Of a stretch of 64,000 nucleotides of DNA, positions 12,601-22,900 are shown piece by piece. Every line of letters begins with the position of its first letter. Position 1 is the first letter of the stretch. The position numbers and the translations under genes were made by a program. The notes below the pieces were generated by a model. The model was not told the DNA's origin. It saw only the letters and a program-made list of their open reading frames with translations, and searched no databases. Source of the stretch: Tigriopus japonicus. Its lineage: Eukaryota > Arthropoda > Copepoda > Harpacticoida > Harpacticidae. The DNA lies in NCBI GenBank assembly GCA_010645155.1, contig JAAGOF010000041.1:510777-574776 (forward strand), given 5' to 3'.

Positions 12601-14191
12601 TACCGATGTCGAACTTTCCAAAACACTTAAAAACCCAAAATGTTTCGGAAATTGTTTTTGACAGATGCACGTCCCTAGAGCAGTTATTTATTTGCAATGT
12701 TTTCAATAGGGATAAAACCTATACTTTCCCAAATATTCAAGAAGTGTACAAGATTTACCCAAATGTAGCGTTTACATCAACTGAACTTAGCAATTCCCGG
12801 GGAGTCCTTGCCCTTAATTTTTTCTTGTTACTCATAACATAATAAAGTTTTGATAACTAGGGCCCGGAAATATATAAACATTTTTTACTGTGGAGCTAAT
12901 CTCCCAGACGTTTCACATCATGTGTCAGCTGATGGCTGACGAGCGTGATCGCCAGCTGACCTTACTCTTTGAATCGTTTAGAATTTCCGCGCCACAGGAA
13001 AAAAATATCATTCTAGGCCCTATTACTAACCTTTGATGAAAAGCTATTTATTTCAATAGAAAAGAACAAAAAAAGCGCAGCCGTTCAAAATACATTTTTC
13101 CACTTTTATTTCTTCTCATACAGATCCCACTTTCATCCTAACCTACATCGGCCTGATCCTCTGGGGTTGTGTCTTGACGTATTCTCAATTTCTGTGCGCT
13201 TCTGTGTGCTCAGCCTTAACCACATCCTTGGTGAGTGTGGCCAAGTCCGTGGCTCAAACCCTAATCGGGTTTGTCACCTTTGGGGGAGTCAAGTTTCATC
13301 CTTTGATTCTTTTAGGTAAGTTATGATAAGAGTTGCCAATATAGCATGCCATATGCTTTGGCTTGATCTTTCTTCGCAGTTGTTATTTGCTTGAAANNNN
13401 NNNNNNNNNNNNNNNNNNNNNNNNNNNNNNNNNNNNNNNNNNNNNNNNNNNNNNNNNNNNNNNNNNNNNNNNNNNNNNNNNNNNNNNNNNNNNNCATGCC
13501 ATATGCTTTGGCGTTGATCTTTCTTCGCAGTTGTTATTTGCTTGAAAAATTGAAACCAACGCTTAATGAGCTTGAAATCCAAGAAAATCCAATTTTTTGA
13601 CCAATTAGACGAGAAAAGACGAATGAAATTGCCCGATTAGATGAAAAAAGACGAATAAAATCCAAATTAAACGAAAAGAAAAATCACGACGAATAAAGGT
13701 AAAAAGGCGAAAAAGATGAATAAAGACAAATAAGTTTATTCGTCTATAGTTCCTGTCCTTCGTAATGAGTAATGACAAAGTTTTCCAAAAGTTGCACTAA
13801 AAATTGAGCCTGTAAACCCAGATCGAGATGTTTAACGCGAACAAAATTTTGACTTTTACTTCTTTTGCAAAGTTAGAAATTAGGCCCCCAAAAAAATATT
13901 TAAATAGTCTTTTGTAGTGGCTCTTTGTTTGACATGATTTTGCGGTCTCATTGTTGATTAATTTATATGTTTGATTTTTCAGGGATCACTTTGAACACAT
14001 TGGGTGGTTTTATATACACATACATAAAGTATTACGAAACTCAATCCTCGAGCCAATACAAAAAGGTCAGAGATGTGGAATCTGGGCCAGATTCCAATCA
14101 TAAACTACATTTAATGGAATTAGTCACAGAAGTCATTCGAGAAGGAAAACACAAGGAGAAGGCTGCAATCCATCACTCACACCGAGTTTGA
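9668..14191 (+). CDS. SLC35D-family nucleotide-sugar transporter
   Basis: Five exons, 9668-9937, 10011-10255, 10830-11101, 13124-13315 and 13983-14191, join in phase to give 395 aa. If translation starts at the second in-frame ATG (9794) the product is 353 aa, with a short cytosolic N-terminus more typical of the family. Hydrophobic helices alternate with conserved SLC35 pieces: YGICSISMNFLNKVI, HGMNIPMYGAIKRCTPLVN, LVASFGDLQFD, GGYLTLVQKCSE, LTTSLVSVAKS and NTLGGFIYTYIKYYE. Such multi-pass Golgi/ER antiporters import UDP- or GDP-sugars in exchange for nucleotide monophosphates. SLC35D1/2 (UDP-GlcA/GalNAc/GlcNAc) and SLC35D3 are the closest fits; substrate cannot be told. Intron 3 is packed with repeats and intron 4 holds the assembly gap. 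Confidence 0.9.
11261..11512. mobile_element. Inverted-repeat element, family A copy 1
   Basis: Imperfect terminal inverted repeats of about 45 bp: the left end reads TCGTATGGTTTGTCTG with AGGCACGCTTCAAGCATGCT, and the right end, reversed, reads GGTCATATGTTTTGAC with TTTAAGCATACT. The same ends recur at 54892-55146, so this is a dispersed family. No protein-coding capacity. I could not define a target-site duplication. Confidence 0.65.
11849..12545. repeat. TATCTAGATA tandem array split by a foldback hairpin
   Basis: Degenerate ~40-bp direct repeats containing the palindrome TATCTAGATA and a TTTTTCGGGAAAGTATCTT linker flank an inner segment on both sides (11849-11946 and 12308-12545). The inner segment has ~46-bp inverted arms (12021-12066 and 12291-12336). 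It contains three tandem 24-bp units with the core GAGTGGACGCATTATGCAC (12127-12198), followed by the same unit inverted (12205-12232). The RNA or single strand could fold into a long hairpin. Apparent reading frames here, full of MHIESGR repeats, are by-products of the tandem array. Confidence 0.85.
12858..13022. mobile_element. hAT-like MITE with 8-bp imperfect target duplication
   Basis: A 165-bp element whose ends are inverted copies (left TAGGGCCCGGAAATAT, right reversed TAGGGCCTAGAATGATAT). It is flanked by TTGATAAC at 12850-12857 and TTACTAAC at 13023-13030 (6 of 8 match), the spacing expected of hAT insertions. There is no coding capacity, so it would have been mobilised in trans. Confidence 0.65.
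13397..13494. other. Assembly gap (98 N) flanked by a repeat
   Basis: A run of Ns in intron 4 of the SLC35D-like gene. The 52 bp on its left (13345-13396) recur on its right (13495-13547) with a single-base indel, so the gap probably hides a tandem duplication or is a false join. No exon is expected in it, because the flanking exon phases agree. Confidence 0.95.
13600..13745 (+). repeat. Degenerate GACGAATAAA-type simple repeat
   Basis: About ten imperfect copies of an A-rich unit around GACGAATAAA/GACGAAAAGA lie in intron 4, just right of the gap-flanking repeat. It looks like a decayed minisatellite. Confidence 0.5.
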
Positions 14192-14328
14192 TGGAACAGG
14201 ATATATCAGAACAATTGTGTATTATGTATACTTCTAATTTTAATAGTGACTTTATATAGTACAACTCTACCCTCATTCAGTGTTTCAAACAGGGTAATAT
14301 TAGATATGAACGCTAATTGTGATGGTTC

Positions 14329-14334
14329 AATAAA
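14329..14334 (+). terminator. Poly(A) signal of the SLC35D-like gene
   Basis: AATAAA 138 nt after the stop codon, the first canonical signal downstream. Confidence 0.55.
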
Positions 14335-14649
14335 TCCGCTAAAGAAAGTCAATCAAAGCCTAAAAATCTGTTTCTACATAGAGTCAAAATCTGAGCAAAG
14401 TCTTGATTGCCTAGGAATGAATTCTTTAGTCTCGTTTTCGACTTCTTGAGAAAATCATGGCTTAAATCTTAGGGTGACTTCTCACTTTTTCTCAATTCTA
14501 TTTGAGTTAAGCCCCGCAATTTTTATGGTTTTGCTTAGCGATCAAATATTTTACTGAAACACCCAAAGTCCTTTCACCTCAAGATGGCGCAGATTGCCAC
14601 TTCCCTAGATTGAAGTTAAAAAGCTCATGGGGAAAAAGTGTCAACTCGA

Positions 14650-15880
14650 TCGCATCGTTCGGCTTTTTGAAGCTTCATATGTTTGCCGTTGTTGTCGCCG
14701 CCATCAATCAGTTCAAATGTTCAAATTACAAGGAAATTGAATTTTGCAATCAATTTAAGTATGCAGATCTACGGAAGCTCATGTGAAAGAAGCGTCGTCA
14801 GAACATTAGGGACAGTGGCTTTATCATTAAGCTTTAAAAAAAGCCAAACAAACCGGCGAGTGCAAGCTTAGATCATTTATTAATCACTGATGGCGTGCAA
14901 GCTTTAGTCAGGCTGATTTGGCAAGTGGGGCAGAATGCCTTGAATTTATGAGGAAAATGTCGCCATCACAACTGTTGAGCGGACAGTTAGTGTGACCAAA
15001 CACGTGAATAAAGACCAACTTTTTTAAACTCGTTCTTGAAGCCACAAGTTATTTTTGTCGATATTTTTATTGGATTAACCCAACATAGCGTAAAAGCTAA
15101 AATTTGTGTTCTTCCTAATAGTGACTTATTCAATGTATTGGGAAAAAAGTTCCTAGTTGTAGTATTCAAATCCAAGGCATGGTCACCTAGTGACGTCTTA
15201 TGGCCTTTCAAGAAAGTGACCACTTGCAATAACAAAAAATGACCCAAAAACATTTCTCAATTCCACATTTGATTTATCAATTGTATGGTTGAAATTTGCC
15301 TGGTCACACATTTCAAATGTTCCCGCACCTTTGACCACTCAACAGTTGGCAACTGGAGACACATTTTTAGGCTTACACTCCCTATAGTAATAATAGAACT
15401 CAATGAGTGGAAGAGAAAAACATCCAGCGAAAAGGAGCCTTTGACCGAAAAATATCCATGCAAGGGCTTGAATCCATCTTATTTTGTGATCCAATGACTG
15501 GATCCATCTTTACTGGCATGATCTTGAAATTGATTGCAAATTCGACTTTTGTTTTAACTGGAACTTCCTGATTGATGATGGCGACAACCGCGGCAAACAT
15601 TTGAAGTTTCGAAAAAGCCAAACAACTTGACTGTGACGACGTTTCTTTCCCATGAGCTTCTTTATGTAGATCATGCCAATAAGAATGTATCCTGTCATTG
15701 AATCGCAAAATATGTGTTCAAGCCCTGGTATGGAGATTTAATAGGTTAAAGGTTCCTGCTAGCTGTATTTTTTCTATTGCACCCCTTGATTTAATTGGCT
15801 TTTTAAAGCTTCACATTAAAGCCACTGTCACTAGTGTTCTGAAGACGCTTCTTTCCCATGAGGTTCTGCTGATTGGAGCT
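14650..15880. repeat. Rearranged multi-copy inverted repeat cluster
   Basis: A block at 14650-14840 (minus orientation) recurs in pieces on the plus strand at 15520-15690 and 15786-15880. Shared marks are ATTGATTGCAAA, TGATTGATGRYGGCGACAAC, GGCAAACAT and GACGACGCTTCTTTCAC. A further inverted pair, CAACTGTTGAG with AGTGTGACCA, lies at about 14968-15002 and 15299-15355. The order of pieces differs between copies, which suggests nested insertion and internal rearrangement of a non-coding transposon family. Confidence 0.7.
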
Positions 15881-16013
15881 CAATTAAGTTTTCTAAAAGA
15901 CACTTGTTTAAGTTATTCATTTTGAGAAGCAGAGAGGGCACTTTGCTCTCCAGAGAGCACAGGTGTGTTAATTTGTGTGAAAGCCATTTTGGCGACAAAA
16001 TGCGAATTATCTT

Positions 16014-16630
16014 GAAGCTCTCCTATACGAGGGGTATCCAGACTAGAGGTAGACTGGGCCTTTATCTCGTCAATAAGTGTGATTTTTACATACTTGATAA
16101 AGAATTGAAATCAAGATTTATCTCTTATGAGCAGATGTTATTTTACATGATTTGTTGTAAGGCAATTATGTTCGAACTTATGATTTAATGAGACAAGGTA
16201 TGTTGGGCGCCCCCTGTCTACATAGAAAATAAGCCTCAAAAGCGAGCAAAAAGTCAAGAATCAAGTACACTGTAAAGCCAAGACGTTTCACATCAAAAGT
16301 TACCACTTTTTTGCCTCAAATATTCATAAAATATTGGTATGGGTGGTTGAACAACGTCTTAACTTTCCAACATAATGGATTTTAACGTGTTTCTTGCTCT
16401 TGACATCGATGTTCAAAAACGTGCAGGGGTCGCCCAACATACCTTTTCTAAATAAATCATAGCTTTGAACTGAATTACCCGGCAACAAATCATGTATAAT
16501 ATCATCTCCTCATAAGAGATATATCTTGATTCTGATTGTTCATCAAGCATCTAAAAATCGCACTTGTTAAAGAGTTACAGGCCCAGGCTACCTCTAGTCT
16601 GGATACCCCACGTATGATAGAAAAGCTGCA
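16014..16630. mobile_element. Long inverted repeat (about 200-bp arms), snap-back MITE candidate
   Basis: The left arm (16014-16215) and the reverse complement of the right arm (16425-16630) match along their length, sharing GGGGTATCCAGACTAGAGGT, TATCTCTTATGAG, ACATGATTTGTTG and GGTATGTTGGGCG. They surround a loop of about 210 bp. Arm identity is high but not complete, so the element is not newly formed. No target duplication could be defined and no protein is encoded. Confidence 0.8.
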
Positions 16631-16969
16631 GAACATTGAAAGGAAAGAATATTGTATTTCAGAATTCTGACAAGGGGAACAATGGAAGAGAGATTCACAA
16701 ATTTTCTCGCTCGAAGACTCGACCTCTCACTTTCCCTCAAAATTCTTATTCCATATCACATTTGCGTCACGGTGTCTTGCAACCCTTAAGAAATAATTTA
16801 CGAGAGTAGAGAAGAGGGGAGAAAAGAATTCACAAAGAAAGTACTTAAATAATGCATAAAATGGGCAAGGTTGGTGGGACTAAAAGGTCAAATCACCAGT
16901 TCGTATTTTTTGTGGTCACTATTTGATTGGCATGTAAATATGAGGCCTGCTTCTTTTTTTAAATTCGTT

Positions 16970-19900
16970 TCAGAGAAAAGGATTCGTCGATTTTTTGGAC
17001 GAGTTGGGAATGCCAGGATTGTTGACAGTAAATAAGTCGTTTTGAACCGCATTAGGAGAAGTCCAAGGGTTGCCATTTCCCATTGCACCATTTCCGGGAG
17101 CAGTTATCGTTTGGAAGAAGGCATCAAAATTTCCGTTCCCTGCTCAAGAATCGAAGATTAAAACCTAATGTATTTGGCGAAAACTGAGATTGGTTCCCAC
17201 CTTGAGCCGAAGTTGCCTTGTTTGTGGCAAACGGATCATCCAGTGGTTGTGATCCAGTGCCAAAAAAATCCATAGTGTTTCCTTTAGTGCCTAGAATGGT
17301 ACAACAGAATGTAAAACTGTCTAATATTCATTGCTTTTATCCAAAAGAATATTTTAGAAGGTCAAACACCGTCACCACTCACGATTAATTGTTCCAACTC
17401 CAATCCTGTTTCTTAGGAAAGCCAGAGGAAAAAACTGACAATATCCCACATTTATTAGAAATTCACATCTCCATAAGCGTAAATTCAATTCAATGCTCAA
17501 CCGCATACCTGATTGGAGATTGAATGTGGCAAACGGATCCGAATCAAAACCCGCGACGGCAGAAGATCCTGGATTCGAAGATGTCGATTCGGCTGGCCAA
17601 TTGGAGGTCGTCGAAGAGGGCGGATTGTTCACGGGGCTGGTGCCAGTAGTGGGCCAGGGACTGGTATTCAACTGGGCCATATTTCCGGCACCTTAAATAA
17701 CCGAAGGTTTCCTTGAAATATGGACTCAGATCCAAAGTTTTTTCCACGGAAGAACCACTGAATTTCTCTGAACTGGGAGGCTAATGAGAGGAATCATGAT
17801 TTCCAGTAGGAAAAATTTAATTACGTTCTTCTGCAAATGAGACCTTGCACATGTTGACACAAATACATATTTCAATTTTCAGCTGAATCGAATATCTGAG
17901 TCAAAAGTTATGCTCACTCAAATTTCAGTGCAAATCCTACCGAGAATGAATTAACTAGCCCTTTTGTGGTAAATGCTTTCCCACAAAAGGGCAAGTTGGC
18001 TCATTCCATGCTCTCGTCAGTACATAAGTTTGAGTGGGCATAACTTTTCACTTCGGCATTCGAATGAGCTGAAATTTGAAATACGCATTCTACTGAATCC
18101 AAAGCAGGTCTCGTCTGCAGAAGAAATAATTACATTAATTTTACAGGAAATTATCACTCTCATCGTCAGCCTCCCACTCCAGAAATTCAGTGCTTCTTGA
18201 TCCAAGGTTTTGCGTTTGAATGGTCCTCAATTCAATGCTTAAGCCAATCGAATTTTGGAATCAAGAGTGTTATCAACACTTTCTCAAACCACACAAAATA
18301 ACCCTTCACACTTCTTGCTCCGGCATCCAATTCATTTGAAAATTGCAATGCTTAGTCTCACCAACAAAAGCTCATTTTGTAGAAGAGGGCAGTTGATTTG
18401 TTCCTTCTTTTCATAACGGTTATCTTTCATAGCCTTGTCTACCAGACAATTGAGCACTTCTTTGCAAAACATACCGGTGAAGGGATTGACGGGCGGAGAT
18501 GTAGCGCCAGTGGTCCCTGCAGCACTATTGGCCCTTGGCTTGGTTCCATTGCGATCAGCCCAGTCCCAAGTGGTTCCAGCATTGGGCGAAGTAGAGTTCT
18601 CAGGTTTATTGAAACTCGTCGCCCAAGAGTCCTTACTCGTCGAATCAAAAATGCTTCCCTTGGCCGAAGATTCTTTCTCGAAGAAAGACTTGCTCAAGTT
18701 TGAGGCAGGAATGGGCGAGCTTCCAAAGATGCTAACACCTGTTGTTTCAGAGGGGCCTGAAATAAAAGACATGAACAACCAGTTTGGGTAAATGACTAAA
18801 GTTGGTACCGCTCTTTAATGCATCAAATGTGAACTAAAAATAGTGGTATCCAAAGGTAAGAAAAAACGTAGAGCCCCCTTGAGACTGAATTGAGTCTCTC
18901 TCTAGATTCAGTCTCTAGAGCCCTCAGAGTTATTTTGAAAACACATTTTTTGAAATTCTAAACAATGACTTACTCTTTTTTGGCCCAAAAAAGTTTAAGA
19001 ATCCTTATTCTAGACCAAATCAATAATGGTAAATAATTACTTTTATCTGTGACAAGCACATGAACCGATCACATAGAATTAGAAATCAGAAATGCTACAA
19101 TTAGAAATCAGAAATGCTACAATTAGAAATCAGAAATGCTACAATTAGAAATCAGAAATGCTACAATTAGAAATCAGAAATGCTACAATTAGAAATCAGA
19201 AATGCTACAATTAGAAATCAGAAATGCTACAATTAGAATGATTTTCACGATTTGCAAATATTGTGATCTGCCAACAGGAAATGTTTAGATCCCTTTCAAT
19301 GAATGCATTCATAACTGAAGCTTTTGCAAATTAAAAGCCAATCTGGAAAATTTTGGTCTCGAGAAATGTTTTTTTATGAACAATTATGTGGTATTTTACA
19401 CTTCTTGATGTTCTTTTTGACAATACAGCTGATGATTTACTCGTTTTCTATTTCATTAATCATCCATGCATTCATGTAATGTGGACTACCTGTGCAGCAC
19501 TTTTTTTTTGCGTGTATCACAATATTTTGTGATAAAAAAAGTTGAAGGCAAAAACCAAACTTGCTAAATGCGTAAGCTGAATTTCGGTACGGGTCTCTTT
19601 AACTTGAATTGGTTCAATGACAAAAATCATTGGAAACGCCATATTAATATTTCATTGAACTCAGGATTTAACACGGCCGACCAAGATCGAGTCGATTTAG
19701 AACAGGGCTGGTCACCACTTGGAGGCCCACCAAATTTGACTAAGCTCCTTAGGGCCCATCAAACAGTGGTGGGTTCAAGGGTCCACAAATGAACGTTCAC
19801 AAAGGTATGGGCCCATGAGTTTAGAGCAATTCTCAGGCCCACTATTTTGAACTTTTGTCGTTGCTCCAAGGCCACTCTAAAAATTGATTTATAACAAAAG

Positions 19901-22900
19901 CAAAAGGGAAAAATTGTGCTTTTCCTTTTTTTGTGAGTAGTAAATCTACTAAATTTTGGTCGGCCGTGCGCAATCCATCAAATTCTAGATGTCCTTAATT
20001 GAACCAAGTAAAGTAAGTTGCATATAGTTAACAGTTCAGTTTTCCACACCAACAACTTTTCTTTCCAATAAATAATGGTTTGAAAGCATTGGAAGGACTT
20101 TAGTAACACTAAGAACATATCCAACGACACATCCCTAGTCTAAATACAGTCACACTGGTTGGACCCAGTTTCTCAAACTTGTTTGCTGCTGATGAAACCA
20201 GTTTGGAATCTTGCTCTCGAACGCTCATCAAGCTTTAGTCAACCCTCAGCAACAAGCTAAATACAAGTACGGAATTGGCTCTTCAGGCAAATGTTAGTAC
20301 CGATTTAATACTTACTATCTGTTAACGCGACGGTGCTTTTGAAGATCTCATCCAAGTCCTTCAAGGCGGCGTACTTGTCGGCCGCATTCTGGTTACTGGT
20401 AATAGGCGTGCTCTGAGGCCTGGTAGCTTGTTGCTTCACCATTTGTTGTTTGGGTTGCATCAAAGGCTTGGAAGGAGGTGTGGCACCCCAGGTGGGTGGT
20501 CCTCCAAAAGCCGAGGCTGACAGGCTTCCTGGGGTGTTGTTATTGGTAGAGGCTTGGGATTTGGGAATGGGTGTGGCTGTAAACACGAGATTAGTCTTAT
20601 TAGTAGACACAATCGGATTAGGCTCACGTTTGGGCGTGCTTTGAACAAGTGTCGCGCTTTTGGATGACGCATTAGTAGCTCCTAACTTCAAAGGGGTGTC
20701 AAATAAACTGGCAAAGAAATCCTCACCCAATTGAAGAGGGTTTTTGGGCTTTCGAAACGGATTGGTACCCTCCAAAACCAAAGGGGCTGAAACTTTGGGA
20801 GTGTAGTAAGGTGAAAAGGGATTCGAAGCTTGTTTCGGAGGGTAAACAGAAGAGCCCTGATCGTCACTTTCGTCAATTTCCTCTCTTAAAGTTGCCAGAA
20901 CTGATATGTTCGGCAAAGATGGGTTGCTTCTCTTGGGTGCTAATTGTCTTTGAGCAGGTTCTACCTTTTCCACCAGGGTTTGATCCGGCTCAAATCTCAC
21001 TTTGTACCGTTGTAAATTGGAATATTCGTGGTTTGAGCTTACAGGTAACATGACCTTTCTAGAGATTATGGGTCTTGGAGGTAGCTTTGGAGGGCTAGAT
21101 TGGGCAACACAAATGGGTTCACTTATTGGCAAGAATGGATTATTTTGAGGCTTGTGACTTGAAGACACTGCAAAGTTATTTGGATGCACCACCGATGGTA
21201 CTAAATTAGCAGAAATTGGTTCGAAAATGAGCCCATTCAAGTCCCCTTTGAAATTATCAGTCGGAGTTAGTTTGACAGGATTGTTGAGATTAGGCCTTAT
21301 GTTGTTATGGTTAAATACAGGTGGAATGAAGCCCGGAGGAGGCTTTAATTTCGGAGCAAGTTTCTGACAAGCCATTGTTTTGGGATAAGAACTTATATTT
21401 GTGGTATTAGTACGTTGAGAGTGATAAGTGGAAAGAAGGGGAGTGGAAGAGGAAGCACTATTCGTCCAAAAGGTATCATCTGCAACAACCCAGAGAAGTA
21501 CCGTCACCATAATCATTTAAACAAGAAGGAAAGAAGTCATAATTCAGACAATTAGTAAGCACTTGTGGGCAAACATTTCACTTCAAACTCAATTTCCTGC
21601 CCTTTTGGCCGAGAACAATGAACACTATTATTTTGAGTGTTCCAGAAACTTCCTTTATACCTTGGAAACTTTTAGATTTATTAGTTCTTTCAAAAAGTTA
21701 AGAAATATGTTTTGATCTCTAAAATGGACCAACTAAAAAAGATAAAGACGTATACGCTTTTTTACCTCAATAACAAAATTTTGCAGCACTTTCATCTCAT
21801 TTTTCTGACTTCCATTAAACTGTAGACATACCACCACCCATTTTTTCTTACCCATAACTGGAGGATCAAATTGAGCTCCATCAAAATCGGCAAAAAAGTC
21901 ATTGGTTTCCGCATTGGCGTTAAAATTGTTGGGCGTGCCCGTGTTTGGTTGAGATTTAGACAATGTACCAAAGGGATCCACCCCCGGGTTGGCATTGGAC
22001 GTCATCACCAAAGGGGTGGGATTGGGGGTGGGTCCACTCGAAAAAGCCGAAAAATCCGCCAAGAAACTCGAGTCGGGCTTCGACTGCAAAGAATTCTCAG
22101 AAGGCTGAGGTTGCGAGTTTGTAGGTCGACTAACCACGGATGAAGTGGATGATGGGTTCGAATTGGGTCTACTAGTTTGGGCGTTTCCTGTCCCAGAAGC
22201 CAATCTGCCCGTGAGGGTTGAGCCGATTAAATTGGATCGCCCTGAAGAAGACTCGTTTGAAGTCCAGCCACCCAAATTGGATTGATTTGGCTGGGGCAAC
22301 GAAGTGGCAATTGTGCTGGGATCAACGTAATATCTAAAACATCAAAAGAGGATGAGCAAGTGGGCTGTTTTAGTGTGTGATAGTGTGATTGCCAAACCGT
22401 TTCTTTTCGTATTTCTCAATGATGAATTCCTTGACGCGCTCTTCATCCATTCCGTTGGGGCTTTTATGGCCCTCATAGAGACCCAACCAAACGAGTTGAC
22501 ACCACAAGTTACCCCTTGATCTGAGGAAATCAATCTCATCCGCGCTGAATGAAGACATCGAGATGGATTTGATCCTGTGGGGCGGATTGATGCCACGCCT
22601 AAAAGATTGAAAGTGAGAGTGAAGTGACTTTTCGAGGTTAATGAAACAAACTTCTCGGATTCTCAAGTGCCGAGTAAGTAGTTCTTGAACTGTATTTTAT
22701 TTTTAAGTCGTAGTCAGTTATTTTTGCAAACATTTTGTTACATTTTTGCTACTACCATCATTTGGCACATGTCACTCATTTGTCTACCATTTAGGTGTTT
22801 GATTGCTTCTTACAAATACAAATTAACATTTTCATTCTAGTTTTCTTTGGATACGATCCAAAACATTGCTAGAAGATTTTGAAATTGATGGGTTAAAGTA

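Larger units (their letters stand above)
11102..13123 (+). other. Repeat-rich intron 3 of the SLC35D-like gene
   Basis: A 2-kb intron (the other introns of this gene are 73-667 bp) built almost wholly from repeats: an inverted-repeat element at its 5' end, a TATCTAGATA tandem/foldback complex in the middle and a hAT-like element near the 3' end, each listed separately. Its size therefore looks insertion-driven. Confidence 0.75.
14192..16969. other. Convergent intergenic region, SLC35D-like / AGFG, repeat nest
   Basis: About 2.8 kb between two converging 3' ends. After the SLC35D-like poly(A) signal it is dominated by rearranged repeat copies (14650-15880) and a long inverted repeat (16014-16630), described separately. 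No gene recognised. Confidence 0.7.

Noticed and set aside
13289..13600. Frames passing through the N run
   Set aside because: Open only because Ns contain no stop codons.
18435..18791. 118-codon plus-strand frame and its neighbour at 17493-17696
   Set aside because: Antisense to AGFG exons 5 and 6.
20450..20644. Gly/Val-rich plus-strand frame
   Set aside because: Antisense to AGFG exon 4.
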